Shown here piece by piece: positions 20,919 through 31,463 of a stretch of DNA of 64,000 nt. Under the pieces are notes generated by a model. It was not told the origin of the DNA, ran no database searches, and was given only the letters and a program-made list of their open reading frames with translations. The number at the start of each line of letters is the position of its first letter. Position 1 is the stretch's first letter. Position numbers and translations under genes: made by a program. The stretch comes from JAGTVG01 sp963820995 (GTDB taxonomy: Bacteria > Bacteroidota > Bacteroidia > Cytophagales > Cyclobacteriaceae): NCBI GenBank assembly GCA_963820995.1, contig CAWGCL010000011.1, positions 62,001-126,000 on the forward strand. Reading direction: 5' to 3'.

Positions 20919-21602
20919 CTACCAGTCATTACCTTTTACGCTGCCACCAGCACTGCTGCTAACCCTTTCTTTATCCGGATTACCCTTGTATCGAATACTT
21001 CCACCACTACTGGCCCGGGCATCGATTTGATCTGTGACAGTAATTTTAATGGACCCTGCTGAGCTGGCTGATAAATCAGCGTTTTTACATTTAAGGTCAT
21101 AGGCACTTACTGAACCGGCACTGCTTACATCAACTTCAATTTCATCCACAGATCCTTCTGCATTAAAATTTCCGGCACTGCTTACATCCAGTTCCATCTG
21201 TCCGACATTGAAGATCAGATCTGCTTTGCCTGCACTTGATACGTCGATTTCCATTCTGTCACCAGAGATCGCAGTTTCGGTAGTGATACTTCCTGCAGAG
21301 CTTACATCAATTTCTTCAAGATCTTTATAGGTAACCCTTACAAATGCATTAACATTTCTCCAGTTTCCACTGGCCATATGAACTTTAAGACGGTCGCCGG
21401 AAACTTCAGTCAATACATTTTCTGCATCTGTGCCAGTCACTTCAACTTCTGCTTTTTCTGAATTTCCTTTGACCAATTCAACCTTAATGGCTTCACTTAC
21501 AGATATTTCAGAAAATGAACTTAAATTCCGGGTTTCTTTACTTTGGGCAAAAACGGATAGTACAATAAATAATCCTGAGAGAGTCAATAAAATCTTTTTC
21601 AT
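20919..21602 (-). CDS. head GIN domain-containing protein (DUF2807)
   Basis: About 227 residues, intact. The start at 21602 (MKKILLTLSG) gives a signal peptide ending VFAQS. The mature protein is the DUF2807 / head-GIN domain, opening SKETRNLSSFSEISVSEAIKVELVKGN. It then has a ladder of near-identical turns, DVSSAG or SSAG, seven times, spaced roughly 15-28 residues apart. This regularity suggests a right-handed beta-helix with one turn per rung, as known for the family. Cell-surface or periplasmic, function unknown. It is convergent with the binding-protein operon. Confidence 0.85.
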   Translation of the reverse strand: MKKILLTLSGLFIVLSVFAQSKETRNLSSFSEISVSEAIKVELVKGNSEKAEVEVTGTDAENVLTEVSGDRLKVHMASGNWRNVNAFVRVTYKDLEEIDVSSAGSITTETAISGDRMEIDVSSAGKADLIFNVGQMELDVSSAGNFNAEGSVDEIEVDVSSAGSVSAYDLKCKNADLSASSAGSIKITVTDQIDARASSGGSIRYKGNPDKERVSSSAGGSVKGNDW

Positions 21603-21685
21603 ATTCAATTCTTATTAAATTTTAATGTAAGGATTATTTTAATCTGCAAAGGTTGCATGATCCGGTAAAATAATTAATAAAAAAT

Positions 21686-21708
21686 AAGGCCTCTAAGATC
21701 GAGGCCTT
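21686..21708 (-). terminator. rho-independent terminator of the DUF1080 gene
   Basis: The arms AAGGCCTC and GAGGCCTT enclose a 7-base loop, followed on the minus strand by ATTTTTTATTAATT. It lies 33 bases past the DUF1080 stop, separating that gene from the downstream GIN gene. Confidence 0.82.
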
Positions 21709-21740
21709 TCCAATTTTGTATATCCTTATTCGATTTAAGG

Positions 21741-22492
21741 CTATAACTCTTTTATATAGATCCTTCTGAACTGAACCAGGCTGGGTGGACTGGTCCATTC
21801 ACCATCCTTTTTACTGCCATGATGTTGAAGCCCTACAGCTCCTTTTTCCGGCAGTCCAGGAAGATATGCATCCTGGATTACTTCGATCCCATTAAGTTCA
21901 ACCGTAAGGAAATCATCTCTTAATGTGATCTTGAACCGGTTCCATTCACCTATATTCTTGTCAGCGTTTGTCTTTGGTGTTACAGCACGTCTCACAGACA
22001 GTGGCATATCCTTATTCATTCTATAACTATAGACCTCACCGGAACCAATTGGCCAGCACCAGATATTCGCCTGATCTCCTTCTTCTCCCCGATACAGGAT
22101 CCCACTATCAGAGTCGGGGACCACTATTCGTATCTCTTCGCCATTTTCATCAAGTTTGTGCAATCCGCTTGGCAGGATAAAGGGTACACTTGGGTTTTTC
22201 CATGGGGTTTCCTTGATCCTCCAGTCAACAAGCATAACGAAATCTTTATATTCTTTTTCTGACCATAAACTCTTATTGCCTTCAGCCTCGCTTTCAGCAT
22301 CATAGTCAATTACTCCATCAATGATTTTCCAATGACCGTTATCCCCTTCTCGGTACTTTCCAGTTGGTAAAGTCATTTCCATTAAATAGGGATACAAATC
22401 CCTCCGGAACACGGTCATCTGCTCTATATTCCTGTGCCAGAAGTGTGGATAGCCATTAAGGCAAGTGTTAATAAAGTAAAAATTCGTTTCAT
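21741..22492 (-). CDS. DUF1080 protein (3-keto-disaccharide hydrolase-like, frameshifted)
   Basis: About 250 residues. The ATG at 22492 begins a signal peptide (MKRIFTLLTLALMAIH). A one-base break follows, after which the sequence runs LAQEYRADDRVPEGFVSLFNGNDFTNWK. A second break leads into EGDNGHWKIIDGVIDYDAESE. The remaining 220 residues are the concanavalin-like DUF1080 fold with its usual landmarks: KDFVMLVDWRI, DSGILYRG, EWNRFKITLRDDFLTVELNGIEV, GAVGLQHHG and VQFRRIYIKEL. Members are secreted proteins linked to glycoside breakdown; some cleave 3-keto-disaccharides. A terminator follows. Confidence 0.82.
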
Positions 22493-22813
22493 GAGTTTGA
22501 ATGATTTATATGTTAGAAATGGTATTCAAAAAGTAAATTAAGTAATATTTCGGAAGAATTAATATCTCTAATTCATAAACTTGTTTTTAAGGATAAACTC
22601 TATGATATACGATTTTCCTGATCACAAATTTGCAAAATTGTTTTATTTATGAACTTTATTTCGAAAGATCTTCTTAATACCTTGAATAGAGAATCGTATA
22701 ATTAATGAGTACATTTAATAATAAGAATTATATGCCAGGTAATTTTATAGCTTTCGCGGGAACTAAAATAAACTTTAATTAATTATAGCAGTATAAATAA
22801 TCCCACTATTATC
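22493..22813. other. divergent intergenic region
   Basis: 321 AT-rich bases between the DUF1080 gene (leftward) and the MBL hydrolase (rightward). No ORF, RNA gene or clear hairpin is seen; promoters for both must lie here. Confidence 0.45.
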
Positions 22814-23602
22814 ATGATCGATATTAGCTATATATTCAATTTATCCTATTCAATTTATTTTCTTTCGCTTTCATTTAATCAACAGGAAGGTGATGAAGTT
22901 ACTTTTACAGTGATTTATGATAACTATTCTTCTTCAGAACAATGCACAGGCGATTGGGGCTTTTCCTGCTTGATAGAAGGAATGGAAAAAACAATTTTAT
23001 TTGATACAGGGACTAAACCAGAAATATTCAAAAAAAACTTGGAGAACCTCAGTATTGATATCGGGGATATTGATTTAATAGTTATTTCCCATAATCATGG
23101 TGACCATACAGGCGGCTTGCCAATCATTTTGGAGCAGGAAACTGATTTGCCATTATATATTCCAGGTTCAGTAGAGGACGCTTTTTTGAGCAGATTTAAT
23201 GCATTTCAGGAGCATACTATTCCTGTAACAGAACCAGTTGAGATTTGTAAAGGTGTGTTTTCAACCGGTGAAATGGGGGTAAGTATTAAAGAACAATCTC
23301 TTCTAATTGATACGCCAAAGGGCCTTGTGATCCTTACAGGCTGTTCACACCAGGGAATAGAGAACATTGTTGAAAAAGCCTCAGAAATATCAGATCAACA
23401 AATTTATATGGTATTCGGGGGATTTCATCTTTTAAACCATAGTCCCGAACAAGTTGAGGATATAATCGATATATTTCTGAAACATAGTGTTCAAAAATGT
23501 GGGGCCACACATTGCACAGGAGAAGACGCAATTATGATGTTTAAAGAAGCTTATGGAAATGATTTTGTTACCATAGGGGCTGGTAAAATGATCAAAATTT
23601 AA
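22814..23602 (+). CDS. MBL-fold metallo-hydrolase (COG1237-like)
   Basis: 262 residues, intact. The metal site HxHxDH is seen as SHNHGDHTGG (His93, His95, Asp97, His98). Further ligands are in TGCSHQGI and in the late FGGFHLL. The CSHQGIENI phrase and the overall length fit the COG1237 group, which includes dihydropteroate-synthase-like enzymes related to archaeal methanopterin synthesis. The first ~28 residues include a hydrophobic stretch (IFNLSYSIYFLSLSF). The domain proper begins around VTFTVIYDNYS, so a later start is possible. It has no operon partner. Hydrolase class is secure, the substrate is not. Confidence 0.8.
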   Translation: MIDISYIFNLSYSIYFLSLSFNQQEGDEVTFTVIYDNYSSSEQCTGDWGFSCLIEGMEKTILFDTGTKPEIFKKNLENLSIDIGDIDLIVISHNHGDHTGGLPIILEQETDLPLYIPGSVEDAFLSRFNAFQEHTIPVTEPVEICKGVFSTGEMGVSIKEQSLLIDTPKGLVILTGCSHQGIENIVEKASEISDQQIYMVFGGFHLLNHSPEQVEDIIDIFLKHSVQKCGATHCTGEDAIMMFKEAYGNDFVTIGAGKMIKI

Positions 23603-23919
23603 AATGGGTTTAAATAAACCTGAAAAGACCAGTCAAACAAGTCCTCTTTTAGAATTTAAACAGATCATTAAAGGGATAATTTAAGTTAATAGAAAGTCGT
23701 AAGAAATCTCTTCTCCATTTCGAAATGTATTTCTTTCATTCATAACTACTATTTTATAAATTGTGAATTATTACTCATTTTATTGTCGTGTAACCAGATT
23801 TTTAATTCGTCCGACATTTTTTATGATCATTAACTTGGAATTAATTCAAAGCGGAATGGTCTGGGTTTGGCATAGCTTATAATTCAAATTTTGATTTTTA
23901 ACAATTTAATACAACAGAT
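23603..23919. other. intergenic region upstream of the ThuA operon
   Basis: 317 AT-rich bases. A short palindrome GGTTTAAATAAACC follows the MBL stop but has no U-tract. No ORF or RNA gene is seen. Confidence 0.4.
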
Positions 23920-25686
23920 ATGATCTTTTTTCGAACAATAAAAAGTCCTGGTTTTTATTTATCCCTTTTAGCAACAGTGTTTATAATCCTCCCTATTTAT
24001 GTAAATGCGCAAGAAATTGTAACTGGAGAATCTGCATCCTCCTACTATGAGGCTGTATCGGATGAATTCAGGAAGCAGATTGAAATGGCAATTCCACCGG
24101 AAGCTTACGTTACTCCAATAAAGCCGCGTAAACTTTTGGTACTAAACCTGCATGTAAATAACGGACAAGTATTGACCGGACACAGCTCTATAACCTACGC
24201 AAATTATGCGATCAAGCTGATTGGAGAAAAGACGGGAGCATATCAGGCATATTTCTCCAGCGATACGCTGGTCTTTCAAAAAGAAATTCTTAACCAATAT
24301 GATGCGATATGCTTTAATAACACAGCTGGTGTCTTGTTTGAAGATATGCAACTGCGGCAAAATCTGCTTGACTATGTCTATAGCGGGAAGGGATTTATAG
24401 GTATTCACGCAGCAGGAGCAACCTTTGTGCAATATCCCGTCTATGATCAGTTCCCTGAATTTGGAGTTATGATGGGTGGATATGAAAATGGAGGACACCC
24501 CTGGATGGATCATGAGTGGATCAACATAAAGGTGGAAGAGCCTGATCATCCCATCAACCAGTTCTTCCCTTATGAAAATTTTGACATAAGTGATGAAGTA
24601 TTCCAGTTTTCAGAACCCTATACAAGAGATAATTTACGAATTCTGCTAAAGATTGATACAGCCAGAACAGACATTAGCGGACAAAGACGCATCCTCCCGG
24701 AAAGGAGAGCAGATATGGACCTTGCTCTTAGCTGGGTCCGGCGATATGGCCGCGGTCATGTTTTTTATTCCTCTTTTGGAGATAATCCTCATATTTTCTG
24801 GGATACAAGAATATTGCATCATGACATGGCGGGTATACAATATGCACTGGGTGATCTTGATGCACCAGCCACACCAAATAATAAATTATCACCTGCGATT
24901 GAGGCGAGGGAAAATCTGAACTGGAAATTCGGGATCTCTGCATGGACCTTTAAAGACAATACCTTGTTTGAGACGATCGATCATACGGCCGAATTAGGAT
25001 TATTATATATGGGTGGGTTGTTTAGCCAGAAAGTGAGCGAAAAAATAAATAAGAAGTTTGATCATAACTTGAATGACGAAGAACTGCACATCATTCAGAA
25101 AAAATTTCTTTCAGCAGGTATCACTATGATCAATTATTATATCCATGATATTCCTGCTGATGAGGATGAATGCGAAAAAATATTCGCCTTTGCCTCTAAA
25201 ATGGGGGTGGAGACTATTGTTTCGGAGCCAAATCCTGAGGCTCTGGATATTATTGAGAAATATTGCAAAAAATATGATATCAGTCTTGCCATTCACAATC
25301 ACACAAAAGATATTTCACCCTTTTACTGGGATCCAAAAGCTGTTGCGAAAGTTTGTGAGAATCGAAGCCACTACATAGGCGTATGCGGGGATATGGGGTA
25401 TTGGGTAAGGGCTGGATTCGATATTGAGGAATCCATCGATATTTTAAAGGACAGGTTAATCAGCTTGCATGTACATGATTTAAATAAATTGGGTAAAAAG
25501 GGGCATGATGTGGCTTGGGGAACAGGAGAATGTAATTTAGAGGGTATATTATCGAAATTGAAAACTGAAGGAATAAAGCCGCTATTTTTCGGATTAGAGT
25601 ATGCACACAATTGGGGTAGTTCATTGCCTGAAATAACCCAATCAAAATCTTTTTTTGATGATATGTCAATCAAACTAGCGAAATAA
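23920..25686 (+). CDS. ThuA domain fused to sugar-phosphate isomerase-type TIM barrel
   Basis: 588 residues, intact. Signal peptide 1-31 (ending YVNAQE). Residues ~65-320 are a ThuA (trehalose-utilisation, class I glutamine amidotransferase-like) domain: KLLVLNLH, YDAICFNNTAG, GKGFIGIHAAGATFVQYPVYDQF, GGHPWMDHEW, DHPINQF, and RRYGRGHVFYSSFGDNPHIFWD. Residues ~330-588 are an AP-endonuclease-2-like TIM barrel of the sugar-phosphate isomerase/epimerase type (ISAWTFKDNTLFETIDHTAELGL, SLAIHNHTKD, GVCGDMGYWVRAGFD, LHVHDLNKLG). The two halves are often separate genes in sugar-modifying loci. It starts a five-gene operon, with an oxidoreductase 23 bases downstream. Exported keto-sugar metabolism is the likely theme. 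Confidence 0.88.
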   Translation: MIFFRTIKSPGFYLSLLATVFIILPIYVNAQEIVTGESASSYYEAVSDEFRKQIEMAIPPEAYVTPIKPRKLLVLNLHVNNGQVLTGHSSITYANYAIKLIGEKTGAYQAYFSSDTLVFQKEILNQYDAICFNNTAGVLFEDMQLRQNLLDYVYSGKGFIGIHAAGATFVQYPVYDQFPEFGVMMGGYENGGHPWMDHEWINIKVEEPDHPINQFFPYENFDISDEVFQFSEPYTRDNLRILLKIDTARTDISGQRRILPERRADMDLALSWVRRYGRGHVFYSSFGDNPHIFWDTRILHHDMAGIQYALGDLDAPATPNNKLSPAIEARENLNWKFGISAWTFKDNTLFETIDHTAELGLLYMGGLFSQKVSEKINKKFDHNLNDEELHIIQKKFLSAGITMINYYIHDIPADEDECEKIFAFASKMGVETIVSEPNPEALDIIEKYCKKYDISLAIHNHTKDISPFYWDPKAVAKVCENRSHYIGVCGDMGYWVRAGFDIEESIDILKDRLISLHVHDLNKLGKKGHDVAWGTGECNLEGILSKLKTEGIKPLFFGLEYAHNWGSSLPEITQSKSFFDDMSIKLAK

Positions 25687-25709
25687 ATAAATGTTAAAAA
25701 TTGCATGAA

Positions 25710-27036
25710 ATGAAACCAGAAATAAACAGACGGAAATTCATAAAAAATTCGCTTGGCAGTACACTGGCGTTTGCAGGATTTCCAATGATCGTTCCTTCCA
25801 AAGTAATTGCTGGTACCCTACAAACAGCCCCCAGCGATAAAATTGTTATGGGCTCAATAGGTGTAGGCCAGATGGGGACAGGTCATGTCCGGTCTTTTAT
25901 GGGATATGATGATGTTCAGATGGTTGGGATATGCGATGTGCGAAAGGAGCACCGTGACAGGGCCAAAACCCTGGCAGACGAAAAATATGGAAACCAGGAT
26001 TGTAAGACCTATAACGACTTCAGGGAACTTCTTTCACGCGATGATATTGACGCTGTTTTTATAGCAACCCCTGATCACTGGCACGCTTTGGTAGGCGTGG
26101 AAGCGGCCAGGCAGCATAAGGATATGTATTATGAAAAACCGTTGAGCCGGTATTTTAATGAATCAATAGCTATCCGGGAGGCTGTAAACCGGTATGGTGT
26201 TATTTTTCAGCATGGCACTCAACAACGGTCCGATTGGCGATTCAGATTCGCTACGGAACTGGTAAGAAATGAAAAGATCGGTAAGCTGGAGAAGATCATC
26301 ATTGGGTCAGCAGGATACCCGCCGGTAGGACCTCAGCCCATTGAACCTGTCCCTGAAGGTTTCGATTATGATTTCTGGTTGGGTCCTGCACCCTGGAAGC
26401 CGTTCACCACATTACGCTGTACGCGGAATTTCACTCTTATTTATGATTATTCCCTGGGATGTATTTCAGGCGCTTACGGTATCCATGATGTGGATATCGC
26501 CCAATGGGCAGTAGATGCGGATGAAACTGGCCCGATTGAAGTGGAAGGAACTGGTGATATCTCAAATGATGGATTGTATGATACCATTTTGAAGTGGGAA
26601 ACAAGACATAAATATGCCAATGGTGTCGAATTGGTCTATATGGACCATATCACGGCCCGTCAAAAAGAACCTTTGTATAAATTGAATTCAATGGGAATTG
26701 TATTTGTCGGAACTGAAGGCCACATTATGGTACAGAGGGGATTTATTGAAGCCCATCCCAAGTCTCTGTTGAAAACCGTTATCGGTCCCAATGAAATTCA
26801 ACTTCCCCGTAGCAATGATCATCGCAGAAACTTTCTTGACTCTGTAAAGTCCAGAAGAGATCCAATGTGTCCTGTCAGATATAGCAGCAAGAACAGACGC
26901 TGTATGCCATCAGGCAGACATAGCCATACGGCTCGGCAGGAAACTTCAATGGGATCCTGAAAACGAAAAATTTACAAACGATGAAGAAGCCAATAAAATG
27001 CTGACTGGTCACATGCGCAGTCCATGGCACATTTAA
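25710..27036 (+). CDS. Gfo/Idh/MocA family oxidoreductase, Tat-exported (frameshifted near the end)
   Basis: About 441 residues. The start is set at ATG 25710, since an in-frame TTG at 25701 adds only three residues. The N-terminus is a twin-arginine signal (NRRKFIKNSLGSTLAFAG), so the folded, cofactor-bound enzyme is exported. The NAD(P)-binding domain reads KIVMGSIGVGQMGTGHVRSF, then MVGICDVRKEHRDRA and DAVFIATPDHWHALVGVEAARQHKDMYYEKPLS, with the EKP family motif. The C-terminal domain includes the HDVDIAQWA motif. A one-base indel near 26893 shifts the frame. The true end reads ARTDAVCHQADIAIRLGRKLQWDPENEKF and LTGHMRSPWHI. It sits between ThuA-TIM and a HEAT lipoprotein and probably oxidises or reduces a sugar. 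Confidence 0.88.
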
Positions 27037-27062
27037 ATAATTTGAATTTGAAAAATATAACA

Positions 27063-29146
27063 ATGCAGACTCGAATTTTAAATAGCATCAAATATATTGT
27101 ATCACATGGCCTTATAGTGTTGCTTCTATTACTATGCATGCAATGTAAGACAGAAGACCCAGAGAAGATAATCACAGATTTCAAATCAACTCTGGCCCTG
27201 GTGAAACAGTATGACTATGGAAAAACTCATGCCTGGTTAGATGAATTCCAGAAAACGATGACCAAGGTATATAATAATCCTCAAATCTATGCTGAAATAG
27301 AATCCCTAATGATAGAGGCGTTAAAAACAGAAGCATTGCCTGCTGCAAAACAAATGATATGTACTTATCTGGGCCCAATAGCCTCAGGAAAAGCAGTGCC
27401 GGTTCTTAAAGGAATGGTAATGGATAGGCATTTATCCGCATCCGCATTGTCTGTATTGCAGCAAATTCCCGATCAGGCAGCAGATGAAGCCCTGCTGAAA
27501 GAATTATCTGTTGCTGAAGGATTGATAAAACAAGGGATAATCAATGTGCTGGCTGTAAGAAAAAGTCCAAATGCAGTTGATCCTTTATCGGAATTGATCT
27601 TTGATGCAGATTTTCCTGTCGGCAGATCAGCCGTATTTGCACTGGGTAAAATTGGTACTGATGAAGCATGCAAATCATTGGAAAGAGCGTTTCTGATGTC
27701 AGAAGGTCCTTTGAAATGGGAATTAGCTGATGCCTTGTTAGTTTGTGCAGATAACATGATTCCTGAAAGGATTAATGATGCACTTCCTATATATAACAAA
27801 ATATATGAATCAAAAGCGCCTCCTTCTATCTTTTTTGCAGCTTTAAGGGGTATTATAAAATGTGATCCTGAAAATGGTATAACCCACTTGAGTCAACTGT
27901 TAGTAAGCGAAGGTCCCGAAATGCAGACATTGATCATTCCCGTAATCAGAGACATTGATTGGGAATCTGATTTGTCAGAATTTCTCAAGATTATGCCTCA
28001 GCTTGGAGAATATCAGCAAATGCAGCTTTTTACCGTAATGGCTGACAGGCAAGACCTTTCTGTTAAAGATTTAGTAAAAGAAGCGGTTACTCACGAAAAC
28101 CCTGATATTCGTTTAGCGGCTTTAATGGCCCTTGCGGAATATTGCCTCCGCTTCGGATGTGGAGTTTCTTGCTACAGTTGCCTCTAACTCCCGGGGCAGG
28201 GAGAGAGATATGGCCAGGGAATGCCTTGCAATAATAAAAGGTGATGAGGTGGATAATGAGATTATAAAAGGTCTTAAAAATCCGGATCCCAGGATCCGGC
28301 TTGAATGTGTTCGTGGTATAGGTGAACGAAACCTGAAAGCTGGCGATTGATCCTGTTCTTGGCACTTTGGAGGATAAAGACAGAAAGGTCAGGCTCGAAT
28401 CTTACCAGGTCTTGGGTAAGCTGGCTGATCCGGATAAGTTAAAGGATATTATAGATGTCTCTTTAGGTGCTACTTCTTCAGCCGAGCGTAATGAGGCTGA
28501 AAGAACGATCACTCTGATCGCTTTAAAAATTCAAAATGAAAATGACCGGGCAGCTGAAATACTGGCAGTTTTACCGGATGTCGAGGATGATGCTTCCCTG
28601 GTGATGTTGATCCAGGCAATGGGAAATATTGGAAGTAAATCAGCCCTGCCGATAATTCAGGATTATTTAAAAAATGAAAATGCCGATGTTCAGATTGCAG
28701 CCATAAAGGCCTTATCCGTCTGGCCTGATTCAACTCCGCTGGATGAATTGAAGCAGGTGATTGAGTCTTCCGAAGATGTTAAGGCGCATAATCTGGCCCT
28801 GCGTGGTTATATCAGGATGGTTCAGATTGATAATATAATGACTGAAGATCAGAAATTCGAGGCCTGTAAATATGCCTATGATCTTACTGCCAGTCTGGAT
28901 GAAAAGAAGATTGTGGTATCGGGACTGGCTGAAATCATGTCAAAAGGCGCTTTCCAGATGGCTATCGGATTGCTTCAAGATCAGGAATTGCAATCTGAAG
29001 CTGAAGCTGCAATATCGAGTATGGCCGGATCTTTAGGTCGCATCCATCCAGAATATACTAAGACTGAACTGAGAAAGCTGATCAGCACAACGGAGGATCC
29101 GGAATTTAAAGAGCGTCTTGAGGAGATTCTAAAATGGATGGATTAG
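27063..29146 (+). CDS. HEAT-repeat lipoprotein (frameshifted)
   Basis: About 694 residues. The start at 27063 (MQTRILNSIK) gives a signal with lipobox LLLLCMQC. The mature part is helical HEAT/PBS-type repeats, e.g. LIKQGIINVLAVRKSPNAVDPLSELI, VGRSAVFALGKIGTDEACKSLERAFL, RLAALMALAEY, RLECVRGIGERNLKA, VRLESYQVLGKLADP, and VQIAAIKALSVWPD. The frame breaks near 28140 (continuing RNIASASDVEFLATVASNSRGRERD) and near 28345 (continuing AIDPVLGTLEDKDRK). It is a scaffold-like protein facing the periplasm. Such HEAT proteins accompany ThuA and Gfo/Idh genes in many Bacteroidota and Planctomycetes loci. The partner is unknown. Confidence 0.82.
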
Positions 29147-29225
29147 ATAAGATATAATAAATTAAATTTAGCATATGATAATAATTTTCCCTGTTCGGAT
29201 GTGTCCGGAAAGAGTAATATTAAAG

Positions 29226-29873
29226 ATGATATTTACGAGCGTATTAGTTTTGCTTTCTGCGATGATCAACGCTCAGGAATTGGAGCCCATTAAAGTGCGA
29301 TTGCCTTATCCAATGTTTGTGGGTACACCGTCGGATTTTGATGTCCCCAACCTCGAGAATCCTCTCGGAAGTGCCAGGCCTCCTTTCCTCGCACCTGCTG
29401 GCACGAAAAACATTGCGCTGGACAAATTTATTGAAAGCACTGATAATGAACCCATTGTGGGTGAAATGGAACTAATTAATGATGGAGATAATGAGGCTTA
29501 TGATGGATCTTTTGTGGAACTGGGCCCTGGAAAACAACATATTACCATAGATCTGGAAACCACCTGCGAGATATATGCGATATTGATATGGCATTTTCAT
29601 AAAAAGGCACGTGTATATAAAGATGTTATCGTTCAGATTTCGGATGATCCTGATTTTGTTATTGGCGTAGAAACATTATTTAACAATGATAATGATAACT
29701 CTTCAGGTCTGGGTGTAGGAAAGGACCTTCATTATGTAGAAACTAATGAGGGAAAGCTTGTTGATTGCCGGGGAGTGCATGGACAATATGTTCGTTTATA
29801 TAGTAATGGTAATACTTCAAATGATTTTAACCACTATATTGAAGTTGAAGTTCACGGGATCCCGTTAAAGTGA
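29226..29873 (+). CDS. exported discoidin-like (galactose-binding fold) protein
   Basis: About 215 residues, intact. The start at 29226 (MIFTSVLVLLSAMINAQE) gives a clean signal peptide; earlier in-frame ATG codons at 29175 and 29199 only add charged residues. The mature protein has a jelly-roll look typical of F5/8 type C/discoidin domains: KNIALDKFIESTDNEPIVG at the start, HITIDLETTCEIYAILIWHFHKKARVYKDVIVQISDDPDF in the core, and GQYVRLYSNGNTSNDFNHYIEVEVHG at the end. It probably binds a carbohydrate or surface. Its stop overlaps the GTG start of the next gene. Confidence 0.65.
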   Translation: MIFTSVLVLLSAMINAQELEPIKVRLPYPMFVGTPSDFDVPNLENPLGSARPPFLAPAGTKNIALDKFIESTDNEPIVGEMELINDGDNEAYDGSFVELGPGKQHITIDLETTCEIYAILIWHFHKKARVYKDVIVQISDDPDFVIGVETLFNNDNDNSSGLGVGKDLHYVETNEGKLVDCRGVHGQYVRLYSNGNTSNDFNHYIEVEVHGIPLK

Positions 29874-31450
29874 AAAAAAGCTATATAAAATTTTTATTCA
29901 TAGTAGCGATAATCCTTAGTGGCAGTGTCCTAAGGCTAACCAATTTGCCTCAAAGACCAATGCACAACGATGAGGCGGTGAATGCTGTCAAGTTTGGAAA
30001 TCTGCTGGAGAAAGGAGAATATGTCTATGATAAAATTGAATTCCATGGGCCGATCATATATTACCTGACATTGATCCCTGCCTGGGTGAGCAGTGTGCAA
30101 AATTTTTCTGAACTTAATGAAAGACATTTGAGGTTGGTGCCTGCTATGGCAGGCATCGGACTTTTGCTCCTATTGTTATGGATTGGCAATATTGCAGGCT
30201 GGAGGGCCATATTAGCAGGCATGCTATTAGGTGGATTATCTCCTGCAATGGTCTTTTATAGCCGTTATTATATCCATGAAACACTGCTTGTGTTTTTTAC
30301 CTTCGGATTTATTATATCACTATTTGTCTATTTTAATCACCGGAAAAATGGTTGGTTAATGTTATCAGCCATTTTTCTGGGTTTGATGCATACCACTAAA
30401 GAAACATTTATTTTATCTGTTGTAGTCTTATTCGTTTCCTTATTTTTAGAACAGATGATCTGGCGAAACAGCGAGATATCCTGCTTCCAGGTGATAAAAT
30501 CATTGAAATGGTATCAATATGTAATCTTTTTTGGGATAGCCAGTTTCATTTCAATTTTATTTTTTTCTTCTATTTTCAAAAATCCTCAGGGGATTATCGA
30601 TTCGATAACGACGTATGAAAGTTATTTTACCAAAGCGGGTCAAAATGAAGTTCATCAACATCCCTGGTACTACTATCTCAAGATCCTTGCCTGGAATAAA
30701 GGTCCAGGGCGCTTAGTTTGGACTGAGCTTCCAGTCCTTATTTTTTCCGTTGTGGGCATCTTTTTTGCCTTTTTTAAGAAAGGTAACACTGCTGGGGAAC
30801 AATTCTTTAGGATTATTGCAATATTTTCAATTTTGATGATGGTGCTGTATTCCATTATGCCCTATAAAACCCCCTGGAATATATTGAGTTCCTATTTTGG
30901 AATGATATTGCTTGCAGGATTTGGCATCACCCAGGCATTAAATACCTTTCAGAAAGGTTGGATCCACACTACCATTTTAATATATGTGACCGTGGTTTCG
31001 TTGTACCTTATTGCCCAGGTTATATATACAAATTATAAATATTCAGCCCATCCTTCAAATCCTTACGTTTACGGTCATACTTCTATAGATGTATTCCATA
31101 TGGTCGCAAGGATTAAAAACGTTTCTGATATTAACCCTGAAGGGAAGGATTTGTACATTCATGTTATTTGTAGTGAAGATGATTATTGGCCTTTGCCATG
31201 GTACTTAAGAGAATTTAACAATGTGGGGTGGTGGAACAAAATTTATTCAGATACACCACTGGCCCCATTAATCGTGGTTTCGCCCGATCTAAAAGAGCCA
31301 CTGATTGAAAAAATGTATACCCAACCAAAACCGGGAGAGAAATATCTTTATGTGCCCCTGTTTGATGAAGCTACCGAACTTCGCCCCGGGGTATTATTAA
31401 ATGCATTTGTAAGGCAGGATTATCTTTCATCCCAAAGATCAAGTGAGTGA
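29870..31450 (+). CDS. Agl23-like multi-spanning membrane protein (TIGR03663, GT-C type)
   Basis: 526 residues, intact. It starts with GTG overlapping the previous stop (GTGA). About ten membrane segments are visible. The first extracytoplasmic loop carries PQRPMHNDEAVNAVKFG, with the acidic pair typical of GT-C glycosyltransferases. The RFAM-style opening LRLTNLPQRPMHNDEA, the FYSRYYIHETLLVFF segment and MPYKTPWNILSSYFGM match the family named flippase-activity-associated protein Agl23, first described in archaeal N-glycosylation. It ends the ThuA-Idh-HEAT-discoidin operon and is convergent, 13 bases away, with a GT2 gene. A role in sugar transfer from a lipid carrier is plausible. Confidence 0.8.
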   Translation: MKKSYIKFLFIVAIILSGSVLRLTNLPQRPMHNDEAVNAVKFGNLLEKGEYVYDKIEFHGPIIYYLTLIPAWVSSVQNFSELNERHLRLVPAMAGIGLLLLLLWIGNIAGWRAILAGMLLGGLSPAMVFYSRYYIHETLLVFFTFGFIISLFVYFNHRKNGWLMLSAIFLGLMHTTKETFILSVVVLFVSLFLEQMIWRNSEISCFQVIKSLKWYQYVIFFGIASFISILFFSSIFKNPQGIIDSITTYESYFTKAGQNEVHQHPWYYYLKILAWNKGPGRLVWTELPVLIFSVVGIFFAFFKKGNTAGEQFFRIIAIFSILMMVLYSIMPYKTPWNILSSYFGMILLAGFGITQALNTFQKGWIHTTILIYVTVVSLYLIAQVIYTNYKYSAHPSNPYVYGHTSIDVFHMVARIKNVSDINPEGKDLYIHVICSEDDYWPLPWYLREFNNVGWWNKIYSDTPLAPLIVVSPDLKEPLIEKMYTQPKPGEKYLYVPLFDEATELRPGVLLNAFVRQDYLSSQRSSE

Positions 31451-31463
31451 ACGATTGAATTTT

